In this document: piece after piece, positions 1 through 7,528 of the stretch
Position numbering within the stretch: position 1 is the stretch's first letter
How the letters are laid out: each line of letters begins with the position of its first letter
DNA from: an uncultured Collinsella sp.
GTDB lineage: Bacteria > Actinomycetota > Coriobacteriia > Coriobacteriales > Coriobacteriaceae
DNA: 55,153 nucleotides
Assembly: GCA_900757205.1 (NCBI GenBank)
Contig: CAAENA010000071.1
Location: 1-55,153 of the forward strand
Reading direction: 5' to 3'
The notes under the pieces: generated by a model
What the model was told of the DNA's origin: nothing
Databases searched by the model: none
The model's input: only the letters and a program-made list of their open reading frames with translations
Program-made: the position numbers and the translations under genes

Positions 1-15
1 TCGCCAAAATGGCGA
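1..15 (-). terminator. Hairpin downstream of tRNA-Gly
   Basis: Inverted repeat TCGCCA-AAA-TGGCGA lies about 19 bases past the 3' end of the tRNA. It could be the tRNA terminator, but any T-run would fall outside the window, so this cannot be confirmed. Confidence 0.35.
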
Positions 16-33
16 CTTTCGACACGTTATTTC

Positions 34-108
34 TGGAGCGGGCGACGAGAATCGAACTCGCGTCAGATGCTTGGGAAGCATCGGTAATAACCATTATACG
101 ACGCCCGC
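34..108 (-). tRNA. tRNA-Gly (CCC), intact, at left element end
   Basis: On the minus strand the gene runs from 108 to 34, including an encoded CCA (34-36). The acceptor arms GCGGGCG/CGCCCGC pair perfectly, as does the anticodon stem GATGC/GCATC around the loop TTCCCAA (anticodon CCC). The T arm has the canonical TTCGATT loop. A TATAAT box sits 11 bases upstream of the 5' end. The integrase gene lies on the 5' side of this tRNA, the opposite of the usual 3'-end arrangement. The 5' half and its promoter may therefore come from the element, with the 3' half from the chromosome. Confidence 0.93.
69..79. other. Left attachment-site core (attL)
   Basis: GCTTGGGAAGC, which covers the tRNA anticodon loop and inner stem pairs, recurs at 49955-49965. 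It is the only clear identity between the two ends. Integrases commonly target tRNA anticodon or T arms, which supports it as the overlap region. The length of the true core is uncertain. Confidence 0.6.
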
Positions 109-119
109 ATTGGCAAATC

Positions 120-125
120 ATTATA
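120..125 (-). promoter_or_regulatory. -10 box for tRNA-Gly
   Basis: TATAAT on the minus strand, 11 bases before the tRNA 5' end. No well-spaced -35 hexamer was seen. If the crossover lies in the anticodon arm, this promoter belongs to the element and replaces the one left at 50029-50034. Confidence 0.55.
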
Positions 126-180
126 ACTCTGCCGCCGTACATCCCACCGGTCAATTCAACGAAACCCCACGAGTCTCAGC

Positions 181-1569
181 TTAAACGGCGGCACGCAGAA
201 AGCTCATATACCTAGATCCGATCCCGATGCCCGTGTTCGGAACATAACCGGCATATAGATCGAGGGTGTAGGCCGAGCTTGCGTGCCCCATGAGTACAGA
301 GACCGTCTTGATGTTCTCTCCGTTGGCAAGGTTCAAAGTGGCGAATGTGTGCCTGAGTGCATAGGGTCTGATCCCTTCGAAGCCAGCTGCGCCTATGAAG
401 CTGCGCCAATCCCTTAGCCAGGACTGATAGGTGCGCGGGATGACGTCTGGGCCGCACACCAGCATGGACATCGAGGGCTTGAGTCCCAGCGCCTTCATCT
501 GGTTCGACTTGATGTCGATCCATGCCTTGACCTCGCCTGCCGTGTAAGCATCGATCGGCACCGACCTTCGCCCGGCATCCGACTTGGGGTAGCTCCTTAT
601 CGTCTTGCCGTCGCGGTCTAGGACGCTGACGATGTTGATTGAAGCTTCAGAGCCATCAAAGGCAATGTCTCCGACATGGATGGCGAGCATCTCTTCCGGG
701 CGCATGCCCGTGTTCAAGAGCAGGAGCACGCTCACCTTGAAGTAGTCCAAGGGGAGCTTCTCGACCTCGCCTAAGAAGCGTCCGGCATCATCTGCCATAA
801 GTGGGTCGATCAAAGGCTTGCTCTTCTTGAACACGCGGGTGAGGAACTTCGCCTTCGCGACGTTCTTCGTGATGTCATCTTTTTCCAGCGCGTAGTTCAT
901 GACCTCGCGGAGAAACTTGAGTATCTTCGACTGCATGTCGGGGCCTGCCACTTTTATGGGCTTGTACGGCTTCTTCAAGGTGCCGTGCTTCTTTGCCCAC
1001 CTGACCGTCTTTCGGTTCTCCTCTTGCTTCGCCCTGCGCTCAAGCGCCCATTTCCTGGAGAGCTCGGGGACTTTGAGCAAGCATCTTTCGATGTCTTCTG
1101 CCGTCACCTTGCACATAGGGATATCGCCGATGACCTCGTCGATGTACTTCAGGAACAGGCGCTCATGTCTCACTACGCCATCGGTAATCGACCCGTTGCT
1201 GCGGATCTCTATGTAGCGGTCGATGTAGCTCCCTAAAGGCGTTACGCATTCGCCGGGCTTGCTCTTCCCATCACCGCTTCGAGTCCAGCCACGCAATTCA
1301 AGGGCTCGTTCAAGCTCTGCGTTCTTTTCATCCTCGAACGCGTCCATCTGGTCTTTCAGATCCTCCTTTTTGTTGAGCGCGAAAACGACGTGCGTGAGCT
1401 TCTTCTTTCCGTCGAAATAGGTGCGGTATTCCTCGGGGACGCGAATGGTCAACTGGTAGGCCGTCGTCCGCGAATCCTTGCGGCGACGGCGCGGCAGGCC
1501 CTTCTGCTTTCGCGCTTCGTCCAAGTCATATGGTTTGTCGCACCTTAGCTTCTTCGTCCCCAATTTCAT
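181..1569 (-). CDS. int: Tyrosine recombinase integrase of the element
   Basis: A 462-residue site-specific recombinase that should integrate and excise the element at tRNA-Gly. Residues 110-245 look like the SAM-like core-binding domain. The catalytic domain shows Arg290 in the TGMRPEE box, Arg406 and His407 in YALRHTF, His429 in LMGH and the nucleophile Tyr439 in TLDLYAGY. The first histidine of the usual HxxR box is tyrosine here (Tyr403), a tolerated but less common change. An AGGCGG-type ribosome site precedes the ATG. The start overlaps the upstream excisionase-like gene by 44 bp, implying co-transcription. The gene ends 73 bp from the tRNA, as expected for an element end. Confidence 0.93.
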   Translation of the reverse strand: MKLGTKKLRCDKPYDLDEARKQKGLPRRRRKDSRTTAYQLTIRVPEEYRTYFDGKKKLTHVVFALNKKEDLKDQMDAFEDEKNAELERALELRGWTRSGDGKSKPGECVTPLGSYIDRYIEIRSNGSITDGVVRHERLFLKYIDEVIGDIPMCKVTAEDIERCLLKVPELSRKWALERRAKQEENRKTVRWAKKHGTLKKPYKPIKVAGPDMQSKILKFLREVMNYALEKDDITKNVAKAKFLTRVFKKSKPLIDPLMADDAGRFLGEVEKLPLDYFKVSVLLLLNTGMRPEEMLAIHVGDIAFDGSEASINIVSVLDRDGKTIRSYPKSDAGRRSVPIDAYTAGEVKAWIDIKSNQMKALGLKPSMSMLVCGPDVIPRTYQSWLRDWRSFIGAAGFEGIRPYALRHTFATLNLANGENIKTVSVLMGHASSAYTLDLYAGYVPNTGIGIGSRYMSFLRAAV

Positions 1570-1831
1570 CGACCGCCTTCCGGTTCTTGTTGAGGTAGTT
1601 GAGAAGCCCGAGTTTCGGGACGCACCACTTGATACCGATCCTGCAGCCCTGGATATCGCCCCTGTTCAGGAGCTTCCTGATCTCTTGCCCGGTCGAGCCG
1701 GTGAAGTCCGCGACCTGATCCGGGGTCATCATGTATGGGTAAGGCTCCAACATGAAAAGGTACAGGCCGTCGGGGTCGGCATCTCTTAAGCGCTGCTCGT
1801 CGAAGGGGACTTCCTCTATCTCATGTTCCAT
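1526..1831 (-). CDS. Excisionase-like small HTH protein
   Basis: A 101-residue protein with one recognisable segment (residues 29-75, MTPDQVADFTG then GDIQGCRIGIKWCVPK) that resembles the MerR/excisionase helix-turn-helix fold (HTH_17). The start at 1831 follows GAGAGGAGGC at good spacing. The open frame extends upstream to 1981 but without such a site. It sits directly upstream of, and overlaps, the integrase, the usual place for a recombination directionality factor. Its acidic N-terminus (EIEEVPFDEQ) and lysine-rich tail are not diagnostic. Role as Xis is inferred from position and fold. Confidence 0.65.
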   Translation of the reverse strand: MEHEIEEVPFDEQRLRDADPDGLYLFMLEPYPYMMTPDQVADFTGSTGQEIRKLLNRGDIQGCRIGIKWCVPKLGLLNYLNKNRKAVDEIGDEEAKVRQTI

Positions 1832-1893
1832 ATCAGCCTCCTCTCGCCAAGGTGGCTTCCTGCCACAATCTTTTCCTTTGCTGAAATTTGAGA

Positions 1894-1924
1894 CAACGAT
1901 GCGAAAGCGCCGCTCGCATCGTTG
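1894..1924. promoter_or_regulatory. 11-bp inverted repeat upstream of xis/int
   Basis: CAACGATGCGA, a 9-base spacer, then TCGCATCGTTG, perfect. It lies about 60 bp upstream of the excisionase-like start and has no T-run on either side, so an operator or recombination-protein site is likelier than a terminator. Confidence 0.45.
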
Positions 1925-2076
1925 ACGTCTCGGGGTAGATATGCCTCGCGCCTGCGAGGCGGATGCGTATTCGAGTGTCAAGGTGCATGGCTAGGCGCAC
2001 GTTTCCCAGATTGCGAAAACGAAGCGCTGTGTCGCCTCTCGAACACTAGTAAGAAAAGGGCCAGGAACTGGAAATA

Positions 2077-2093
2077 TTCACCATGCCGGTGAA
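2077..2093. promoter_or_regulatory. TTCACC/GGTGAA inverted repeat in the 1832-2198 spacer
   Basis: TTCACC-atgcc-GGTGAA, followed by a further TCACC. The spacer 1832-2198 has no gene. It should hold the divergent promoters for xis-int (minus) and the XRE gene (plus). The motif TTCACCATG recurs beside the right attachment site at 49941-49949, so it may be a recombination-protein site. Confidence 0.35.
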
Positions 2094-2198
2094 ATAAATC
2101 ACCCTGAAGGGGAAACAATCGCAAGAGCATCTATATCGCCTTTAGCCTAATAAATGTACCTATTGGATTTATGAGAAGGATGCGTTAGGTAGACGAGG

Positions 2199-2483
2199 AT
2201 GGAGCTAATCGAGCTAATATCGATAAGGATTGATGAAGTCCGCTCGCAATGTGGCCAAGACATCACCGAGCTGGCGAGGCGCGCGGGCATCAAGAACAAG
2301 ACCCTCTGGAAGACCCTTCACGGGAACCGAGAGATGAAGGCAGATGAGCTTGTCGCTCTCTGCTACGTCCTCAAGCTCGACTTCAACCATTTCATCAACG
2401 AGAAGATTCAGGAAGACCTCGATGCCAGATGCTGGAAGGCGATTCGGGATCTGAGCACGAATCCGCATAGCTTCGAGCGTTGA
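2199..2483 (+). CDS. XRE-family transcriptional regulator
   Basis: A 94-residue protein with a helix-turn-helix at residues 16-60 (DITELARRAGIKNKTLWKTLHGN then MKADELVALCYVLKL), typical of Cro/CI-type repressors, and a short C-terminal tail. It reads away from xis-int across a 370-bp spacer with two inverted repeats, so it probably controls the integration module and itself. GACGAGG just before the ATG is a close-set ribosome site. The next gene starts about 40 bp downstream on the same strand and is probably co-transcribed. Confidence 0.75.
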   Translation: MELIELISIRIDEVRSQCGQDITELARRAGIKNKTLWKTLHGNREMKADELVALCYVLKLDFNHFINEKIQEDLDARCWKAIRDLSTNPHSFER

Positions 2484-2521
2484 TTCTCCTGTCGATACAC
2501 AAATCTATTCGGGATGGTTCT

Positions 2522-2779
2522 ATGAGCGAAGGCAGCCCCAAACAAGAAAAGAGGCAAATCCTGCCCCAGGATTATTACGACTCAAGGCAAGTCATGGCGC
2601 TGTTGAAACTGAGCAAGCAAAAATATTACGAGCTTGTCGAGAGAGAAGAGGACCCGTTGCCGATGCGGATGTATGGATGGTCTACAAGAGGAGCACTTGC
2701 GGAGCGCGGCGAGCTCATGGCATGGTTCAAGCGGAATACGCGCTTGGCACGCGATAGCAAGAGACGCGGAAAGAACTAA
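2522..2779 (+). CDS. AlpA/excisionase-type DNA-binding protein
   Basis: An 85-residue basic protein. The segment DSRQVMALLKLSKQKYYELV fits the winged-helix HTH of AlpA/excisionase proteins, which bend DNA at att sites or activate int genes. The start at ATG 2522 is preferred over a TTG at 2480 that would overlap the XRE stop. It follows the XRE gene and is likely in its operon. It could be a second directionality factor, leaving open which of the two small HTH proteins does the excision job. Confidence 0.6.
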   Translation: MSEGSPKQEKRQILPQDYYDSRQVMALLKLSKQKYYELVEREEDPLPMRMYGWSTRGALAERGELMAWFKRNTRLARDSKRRGKN

Positions 2780-2809
2780 CTTCCTGTTTTGACAAATACG
2801 ATTCCAATA

Positions 2810-2856
2810 GAAACTTTCACTCTGAAAACATGCTACAATATCAGCATGAAAGTTTC
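2810..2856 (+). promoter_or_regulatory. Dyad operator and leaderless promoter of AbiE module 1
   Basis: GAAACTTTCA (2810-2819) and TGAAAGTTTC (2847-2856) are a perfect inverted repeat. Inside it, CTGA and TCAG form a second symmetric pair two bases in. The -10 box TACAAT (2834-2839) lies in the centre, and the ATG at 2846 falls where transcription should start. AbiEi proteins are known to repress their own promoter by binding inverted repeats, which this arrangement matches. Confidence 0.75.
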
Positions 2857-3454
2857 TTATTTGACATACGAAGAGCTGTTGAGCGACATGCTGGAGCGAA
2901 AAGGCGGCGTTCTCACCGCGCGAGATGCCTCGGATGCCAACATTCCGAAGAAGGTCCTTTACCGCTTCATTCAGGAAAACGAGCTTGAGAAGGCCTCGCA
3001 CGGGGTCTACGTGAGCCCAGACGAGATTCCTGACGAACTGTATCTGCTGCAGCAACGTTATCCCAAGATCATCTTCTCGCACCAGACGGCATTGTGGCTT
3101 CACGACCTCGCGGAGCGCGAGCCGCTCCCCATCTCGCTAACCGTCGATTCAAATTACAACGCAGGGTCTCTCTCCGACCAGGGGGTGAAGATCTACTACG
3201 TCAAACCCGATTGGTATGACATGGGATCATGCGAGGCGAAGTCTCCAGGCGGCCATCTTGTCAGGGCGTATGACAGAGAGCGCACCCTCTGCGACATGAT
3301 TCGACGGCGGAAAGCGACGGATCCAGCTGCCTACAGGTACGCGCTTCGGCGCTATGCCGGATCGCCCGATAAGAACCTTCTGAACCTGAGCGAATACTCG
3401 CAGAGGATGGGGATCGAGCGCCAGGTGGCGCAGGCGATGGAGGTGCTTCTGTGA
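2846..3454 (+). CDS. abiEi: AbiEi family antitoxin, module 1
   Basis: A 202-residue type IV toxin-antitoxin repressor. The N-terminal winged helix (residues about 5-50, GGVLTARDASDANIPKKVLYRF, then ASHGVYV) and the AbiEi core (HQTALWLHDL, SLTVDSNYNAG, RAYDRERTLCDMIRRRK) are both present. The ATG at 2846 is chosen because a -10 box ends six bases before it, giving a leaderless transcript. A start at 2789 would lie upstream of the promoter. Its last codons overlap the toxin start (GTGA), so the two are translationally coupled. It should bind the dyad around its own promoter. Confidence 0.85.
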   Translation: MKVSYLTYEELLSDMLERKGGVLTARDASDANIPKKVLYRFIQENELEKASHGVYVSPDEIPDELYLLQQRYPKIIFSHQTALWLHDLAEREPLPISLTVDSNYNAGSLSDQGVKIYYVKPDWYDMGSCEAKSPGGHLVRAYDRERTLCDMIRRRKATDPAAYRYALRRYAGSPDKNLLNLSEYSQRMGIERQVAQAMEVLL

Positions 3455-4293
3455 TTAAGAACCCGAGACGGGTCAAGGACCTCATCAGGAACAAGGCGCA
3501 GGGGGATAGCACGAAGGCGCAGACTCTCCAAAGGCATTATGCGATGGAGCGCTTCCTGGAGCGCATATCCGTGTCTCGCTACCGCGACAACTTCATACTC
3601 AAGGGAGGAATGCTCGTCTCGTCCATGATCGGCATAGACCAGCGCTCGACCATGGACGTGGATGCCACGATGACGGGCCAGACCCTTTCACCCGCGAATG
3701 CGCTAAGGATTGTCGGCGAGATCGCCGCCATCGAGCTGGATGACGACATGACGTTCGAGGTCGGCGATCCACGAGAGATCATGAAGGACGCGGAATACGA
3801 AGGAGTTCAGATTCCCATACGCGCATACCTCGGGCGAATGGAGATAAAGCTCAAAATCGACATCTCGACAGGCGATGCCATCACGCCGTCCAAGATCGCT
3901 TTCCAGTTCCCCCTCATGCTTGAGGACAGGAAGATCGACATCTGGGCGTACAACTTGGAGACCGTGCTCGCCGAGAAGGCCGAGACCGTCATAGTCCGAG
4001 GCGTCCTCAACACCCGCATGCGCGATTTCTACGACATCTTCATGCTAACGACCGTGTATGACCCCATCGATGCCCCAGTCTTCCATGATGCTATTCGCGC
4101 CACTGCCGCGAATAGAGGACACAATGAGCATCTCCTGCGCGCAGGAGATGCCATGGAACGGATCGAGAGAAGCAGAGAGCTGTCGGGTCAATGGCAGAGG
4201 TATCTCGCAGGCAATCCCTTCGCTGTCAAAGCGAAGTGGGATGATGTCGTTTCATCTGTCAAAAAGCTTCTCATTATTGGAGAGCTTGTCTAA
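3451..4293 (+). CDS. abiEii: AbiEii nucleotidyltransferase toxin, module 1
   Basis: A 280-residue AbiEii/AbiGii-type protein. The nucleotidyltransferase signature is seen in KGGMLVSSMIG followed by MDVD (GG and DxD of the DNA polymerase beta-like fold). The block NLETVLAEKAETV then RDFYDIF is typical of the family. It starts at GTG overlapping the antitoxin stop. Known AbiEii toxins are GTP-binding nucleotidyltransferases that stop growth, protecting against phage or stabilising mobile DNA. A same-length paralogue occurs at 42781-43623. Confidence 0.88.
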   Translation: MIKNPRRVKDLIRNKAQGDSTKAQTLQRHYAMERFLERISVSRYRDNFILKGGMLVSSMIGIDQRSTMDVDATMTGQTLSPANALRIVGEIAAIELDDDMTFEVGDPREIMKDAEYEGVQIPIRAYLGRMEIKLKIDISTGDAITPSKIAFQFPLMLEDRKIDIWAYNLETVLAEKAETVIVRGVLNTRMRDFYDIFMLTTVYDPIDAPVFHDAIRATAANRGHNEHLLRAGDAMERIERSRELSGQWQRYLAGNPFAVKAKWDDVVSSVKKLLIIGELV

Positions 4294-4363
4294 TCTGCAC
4301 AAAAAACGCCAAGAGTGGCTTTGGCGGGCACACCCCCGGCAATCAGAGACAACACCTAAAACA

Positions 4364-4822
4364 TCAACTCAAAGGCTTTCGCATGATTTCATAAACCAGT
4401 TTGGCATCGTTTCCGACATCAATGGTCCCATGTCCAATCGTCTCGTATCCTCTGCGCTCGTAAAGGATGACTGCAGGGAGCGATGCATCCAAAACAGCAT
4501 TGTCGTGATTCTCAGAGATTTGATCTTCTAGGCAGTCAAGGATGTATGTGCCATAGCCTTTTCCTTGGCAATCGGGCGAAACGTACACGCTTGTAATGTG
4601 ATTATCGTCATAGCAGCCGGTTCCGACTATCCGATCACCCGCAACAAGAACGCCCATATTACCTGAAGCAATACCTTCAATTACGTGGTTTAGGTTATGT
4701 AAATCGCAGAAGAAATCGGCGACCTCTTGCGGATAGTACTTGGGATAAATTGTTTGTATAGTAGTTTGCAGAATATCCTGGATGGATTCCGCATCTGTTT
4801 CGGTGGCCTTGCGATACTCCAT
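4364..4822 (-). CDS. GNAT-family N-acetyltransferase
   Basis: A 152-residue acetyltransferase. The acetyl-CoA binding motif A is visible (VYVSPDCQGKGYGTYILDCLE), followed by motif B (LPAVILYERRGYETIG). ATG 4822 is chosen over GTG 4831 because AGGAG sits eight bases before it. It is the last gene of the minus-strand Rrf2-nitroreductase-PEBP-GNAT cluster, 18 bp after the PEBP gene. The substrate cannot be told from the sequence. Confidence 0.85.
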   Translation of the reverse strand: MEYRKATETDAESIQDILQTTIQTIYPKYYPQEVADFFCDLHNLNHVIEGIASGNMGVLVAGDRIVGTGCYDDNHITSVYVSPDCQGKGYGTYILDCLEDQISENHDNAVLDASLPAVILYERRGYETIGHGTIDVGNDAKLVYEIMRKPLS

Positions 4823-4840
4823 AAACTTCACTCCTGTTCG

Positions 4841-5308
4841 CTATTCGTACCGTCCACACACAGTACAACACTGGAGAACGTGGCCTTCCGCGGCTTTGAG
4901 AACCTTCCTCTTTCGAGCTGACGAGGGCAGATCGAGCTTGCAATCAAGCGCGTAAACCGTGAAGGCGTACGCGTGGCTTTTGCCCCTTGGCGGCTTGGGT
5001 CCGGCATAGCGGTGTATGCCATAAGCTTTCCCTTGAAAGGCATCGCCGAACGAAGACACCACCTTAGCCGCCGGGATGCCTTCGGGAATAACGGATGCGG
5101 CTGGTATGTTCCAGATGATCCAGTGGGTGAATCCCTCTATCGGATGGCTCATATCCTCCAGCGTAACCACAAGCGTTTGGGCTTTGGGCGAAAGACCCCC
5201 TATGACAAGCTCAGGTGATACATCCTCTCCGCGACCTGTGTGCTTGTCTTTGAACTTACCAGAAGAGTCGATTCCTTGGCACGTGATGTTGAGCGCCTCT
5301 ATTCCCAT
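4841..5308 (-). CDS. YbhB/YbcL family PEBP-like protein
   Basis: A 155-residue phosphatidylethanolamine-binding-protein homologue. Motifs: GEDVSPELVIGGLSP, then SHPIEGFTHWIIWNIP, then YAGPKPPRGKSHAYAFTVYALD. These line the anion-binding pocket of bacterial YbhB/YbcL proteins, whose physiological role is not settled. The ATG overlaps the nitroreductase stop by 10 bp, so it is in the same operon. No signal peptide, so it is probably cytoplasmic. It ends in a cysteine cluster (CCTVC), which is unusual for the family and could bind metal or be redox active. Confidence 0.88.
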   Translation of the reverse strand: MGIEALNITCQGIDSSGKFKDKHTGRGEDVSPELVIGGLSPKAQTLVVTLEDMSHPIEGFTHWIIWNIPAASVIPEGIPAAKVVSSFGDAFQGKAYGIHRYAGPKPPRGKSHAYAFTVYALDCKLDLPSSARKRKVLKAAEGHVLQCCTVCGRYE

Positions 5309-5997
5309 GCGAAGCTATCTTTCCCTGCGCCAAGCTCGAAATGGAGCCGTACGATGCCCAGATCGACATCCGAATAGGCTCCTCCAAGGGAGGATATCCG
5401 AACAAGGGCCTTGCCATCCGAACTCTTTTCTCCTGTAAGATCTATCCTGAACTTCTGCTGGTTCATAGCAGTTGGGGCGAGGAGCGCCGCTTCCACACCT
5501 GCTCTGAACCATGTGGGTATTTCCTCGTTTTGAGGAACGGTACTCACCTCCTCAATGGATTTCGTTTTATGAGAACGGCCTTGGTCTTCGCCATAGCCGA
5601 GCGCGATGACGAGCGCCAGCTTCTCGCCAGGTTCCAGCATCTTCCTCACGAAGCGCTTCTTGAATGTGAGCGCGACCCAGCAGGTGTTGAGACCTTCTTC
5701 CTGCGCATGCAAAACCAGGCGCTCGCCGAAGTAGCCGCAACGCTCGTTCAAATCCTCTGCAGGAGCGCCTGCCAGCACGATGTAGTATTTCACGCCCTTG
5801 AACTTCCCGTAGTGCGCAAGCGTGGAATCAAACGCCTGTGGCTCGTCTGTGATCAGCTTGATTGACAGACAACCTTCCGCATTGCATACCGCAATCTCTT
5901 CTTCCAAACTGCGTACCACATCATCCGACAAAGGCTTGTCAATATATTCCCTCACCGAGTGGCGCGTCGCTATCGCCTCTTGCATACCCATGAGCAT
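5299..5997 (-). CDS. Nitroreductase family protein
   Basis: A 232-residue FMN-dependent oxidoreductase-like protein: IATRHSVREYIDKPLSDDVV at the N-terminus (the usual R-S-R-Y phosphate-binding region), HAQEEGLNTCWVAL and ALGYGEDQGR in the core, then a C-terminal half with LLAPTAMNQQKFRI. This is the longer, duplicated-like form seen in anaerobes. The ATG at 5997 overlaps the Rrf2 stop (TGATG), so it is translationally coupled to its likely regulator. It may reduce nitro compounds or quinones under redox stress. Confidence 0.85.
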   Translation of the reverse strand: MLMGMQEAIATRHSVREYIDKPLSDDVVRSLEEEIAVCNAEGCLSIKLITDEPQAFDSTLAHYGKFKGVKYYIVLAGAPAEDLNERCGYFGERLVLHAQEEGLNTCWVALTFKKRFVRKMLEPGEKLALVIALGYGEDQGRSHKTKSIEEVSTVPQNEEIPTWFRAGVEAALLAPTAMNQQKFRIDLTGEKSSDGKALVRISSLGGAYSDVDLGIVRLHFELGAGKDSFAWE

Positions 5998-6476
5998 CAC
6001 CCGTCCTTCCGCTTCAAAGCTTCGCTCGCCCAATCCCGAGGCTTCTCTACCCAAGCATCCGTCCTCAGCAGTTCCGTGAGCGGGTGCGCATCGAGCTTAT
6101 CCATGAAAGCTTTTCCCGCCTCATCCAATATCCTCGTTATGCGCCACTCGCTGTCGTCCAGCTGCGAGCAGCCTACGAATACATCCTCTGCGATCTTTGA
6201 GCCACTGAAGGCGAAGGCATCGGGATCGAGGGCACGAAAGGCGTCGCCTAAAGAGATACGATCGATTGGGCGGGCAAGCGCGAAGCCCCCATCGCGACCC
6301 GCGCGCGACTCGACCAATCCTGCCAAGACGAGCTTCCGCAGCGTCTTTTTCAAGTAAGAGTCCGATACGCCCATGAGCTCGCTCAAGGTCTCGCTGCCCA
6401 CAGCGCGTCCATCCTTTTGGAGTGACAGCATGAGCAGGCACACCACCCCCTGCTCGAAACTCTGGTTGATGCGCAC
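5997..6476 (-). CDS. Rrf2-family transcriptional regulator
   Basis: A 159-residue Rrf2-type repressor. GTG at 6476 is the best start: GGAGG lies seven bases upstream and the protein then begins VRINQSFEQG, as Rrf2 proteins do. The winged helix covers residues 1-65 (SELMGVSDSYLKKTLRKLVLAG, then GRDGGFALARP). Only one cysteine (in FVGC) is seen, so the three-cysteine iron-sulphur ligand set of IscR/NsrR is absent. It probably represses the coupled nitroreductase-PEBP-GNAT operon through the palindrome just upstream. Confidence 0.88.
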   Translation of the reverse strand: MRINQSFEQGVVCLLMLSLQKDGRAVGSETLSELMGVSDSYLKKTLRKLVLAGLVESRAGRDGGFALARPIDRISLGDAFRALDPDAFAFSGSKIAEDVFVGCSQLDDSEWRITRILDEAGKAFMDKLDAHPLTELLRTDAWVEKPRDWASEALKRKDG

Positions 6477-6515
6477 TGATTGACCTCCCGTTGCTTGCAT
6501 TATCATAGATATTTT

Positions 6516-6537
6516 ATATCCATGGATATTGATTATA
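6516..6537 (-). promoter_or_regulatory. Palindromic operator and -10 box of the Rrf2 operon
   Basis: ATATCCATGGATAT (6516-6529) is a perfect palindrome. TATAAT on the minus strand at 6532-6537 puts the transcription start inside it, a layout typical of autorepression. Confidence 0.65.
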
Positions 6538-6621
6538 AATGAAAAAGCAGACCGTCCCACAACAAACCTTGCAGAACTTCCCAGAACCTACGCACGCCGT
6601 TCTCGTAAGTAATCGCTTTGC

Positions 6622-6654
6622 CTCCCCGCTATAAAGCAAATAAGCGGCGGGGAG
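6622..6654 (+). promoter_or_regulatory. Stem-loop in the leader of the conjugation operon
   Basis: CTCCCCGC and GCGGGGAG, a perfect 8-bp stem with a 17-base A/T-rich loop, 100 bp before the first gene of the transfer operon. There is no T-run, so RNA processing or attenuation is possible but unproven. Confidence 0.35.
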
Positions 6655-6755
6655 ATGCAGGTCGCCCGAAACACAACTAACTCGGACCCCCTCAGGGCTT
6701 GGCTCGAAAGACATGCGCCCCGCCGCCATCAAATGGCAAACAAGGAGCGCATCGT

Positions 6756-7511
6756 ATGTTCAACCTCACACCGGCAACCCAAGAGGAGCACGACTCGCTC
6801 GTCGAGAAGTGCCAGAAGAACGGATGGCTCAAGCGAGGCGGATTCGATTGGCAAGATGATCCGTGGCTCGAAGAGTATCCATACGAGTTCTCCCGCGCTT
6901 CAACGATCAAAGACCTCGCCGACTTCTTCTCAAACGGCAACTGGGCGATACGCCAAGGCGTGCTCTTCGGTGACCTTGCTTTCATCCAGCAGGTCAACGG
7001 GGGCGACGAATGGTGGACGCTGAAGAGATGCCCTGATGGGTCATGGCTTGCTTTCGAGAGCTATACCATGAGCTACATCCTGCCCGACATGAGCCGTTTC
7101 ACGCAAGCGATCGCGAGCATGCAGCTGGCAACGCCGGACGAGTGCAAGCGCCTCGAATACTCGCTGCCGAAGACCTCTCTCGTTTGGGACGGAGAGGCCT
7201 TTCCCAACGATTCGAGCGGCTACGTCAGGGCACGAGGCGAGAATTTCGAGCTAGAAGTCGTTGCAAGCCGAATAGGGCGCGGCGTCTCGATGACGGCCCA
7301 GGAGGATCTGCTCGAAGGCCTCGATTCAGAGAACTTCGACACATTGATAGAGCAGCTAAGAGCAGCGGTCGAGAAGGCAGATCAGTACGAGAAGGACGCG
7401 ATGGTCCCGGACGCCCAAGGGCTGTCTGACAAAGCAAGGCATGCCGTCATCGCATCTGAGAACCAAGCGCGAACTGGGCATGCGGAGCAGACGCATGAAA
7501 ACGAAAGATAG
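6756..7511 (+). CDS. Element-specific protein of unknown function
   Basis: A 251-residue soluble protein. ATG 6756 follows AAGGAGC at good spacing and is preferred to an upstream ATG at 6699. Visible features are a Trp- and acid-rich N-terminal half (GFDWQDDPWLEEYPYEF, DEWWTLKRCPDGSWLAFES) and a polar C-terminal third (residues about 180-251) likely to be helical. No known domain was recognised. It opens the plus-strand transfer operon, 17 bp before the next gene, so a role in conjugation is likely but not shown. Confidence 0.7.
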   Translation: MFNLTPATQEEHDSLVEKCQKNGWLKRGGFDWQDDPWLEEYPYEFSRASTIKDLADFFSNGNWAIRQGVLFGDLAFIQQVNGGDEWWTLKRCPDGSWLAFESYTMSYILPDMSRFTQAIASMQLATPDECKRLEYSLPKTSLVWDGEAFPNDSSGYVRARGENFELEVVASRIGRGVSMTAQEDLLEGLDSENFDTLIEQLRAAVEKADQYEKDAMVPDAQGLSDKARHAVIASENQARTGHAEQTHENER

Positions 7512-7528
7512 ATCAGGGGGCGAACATC

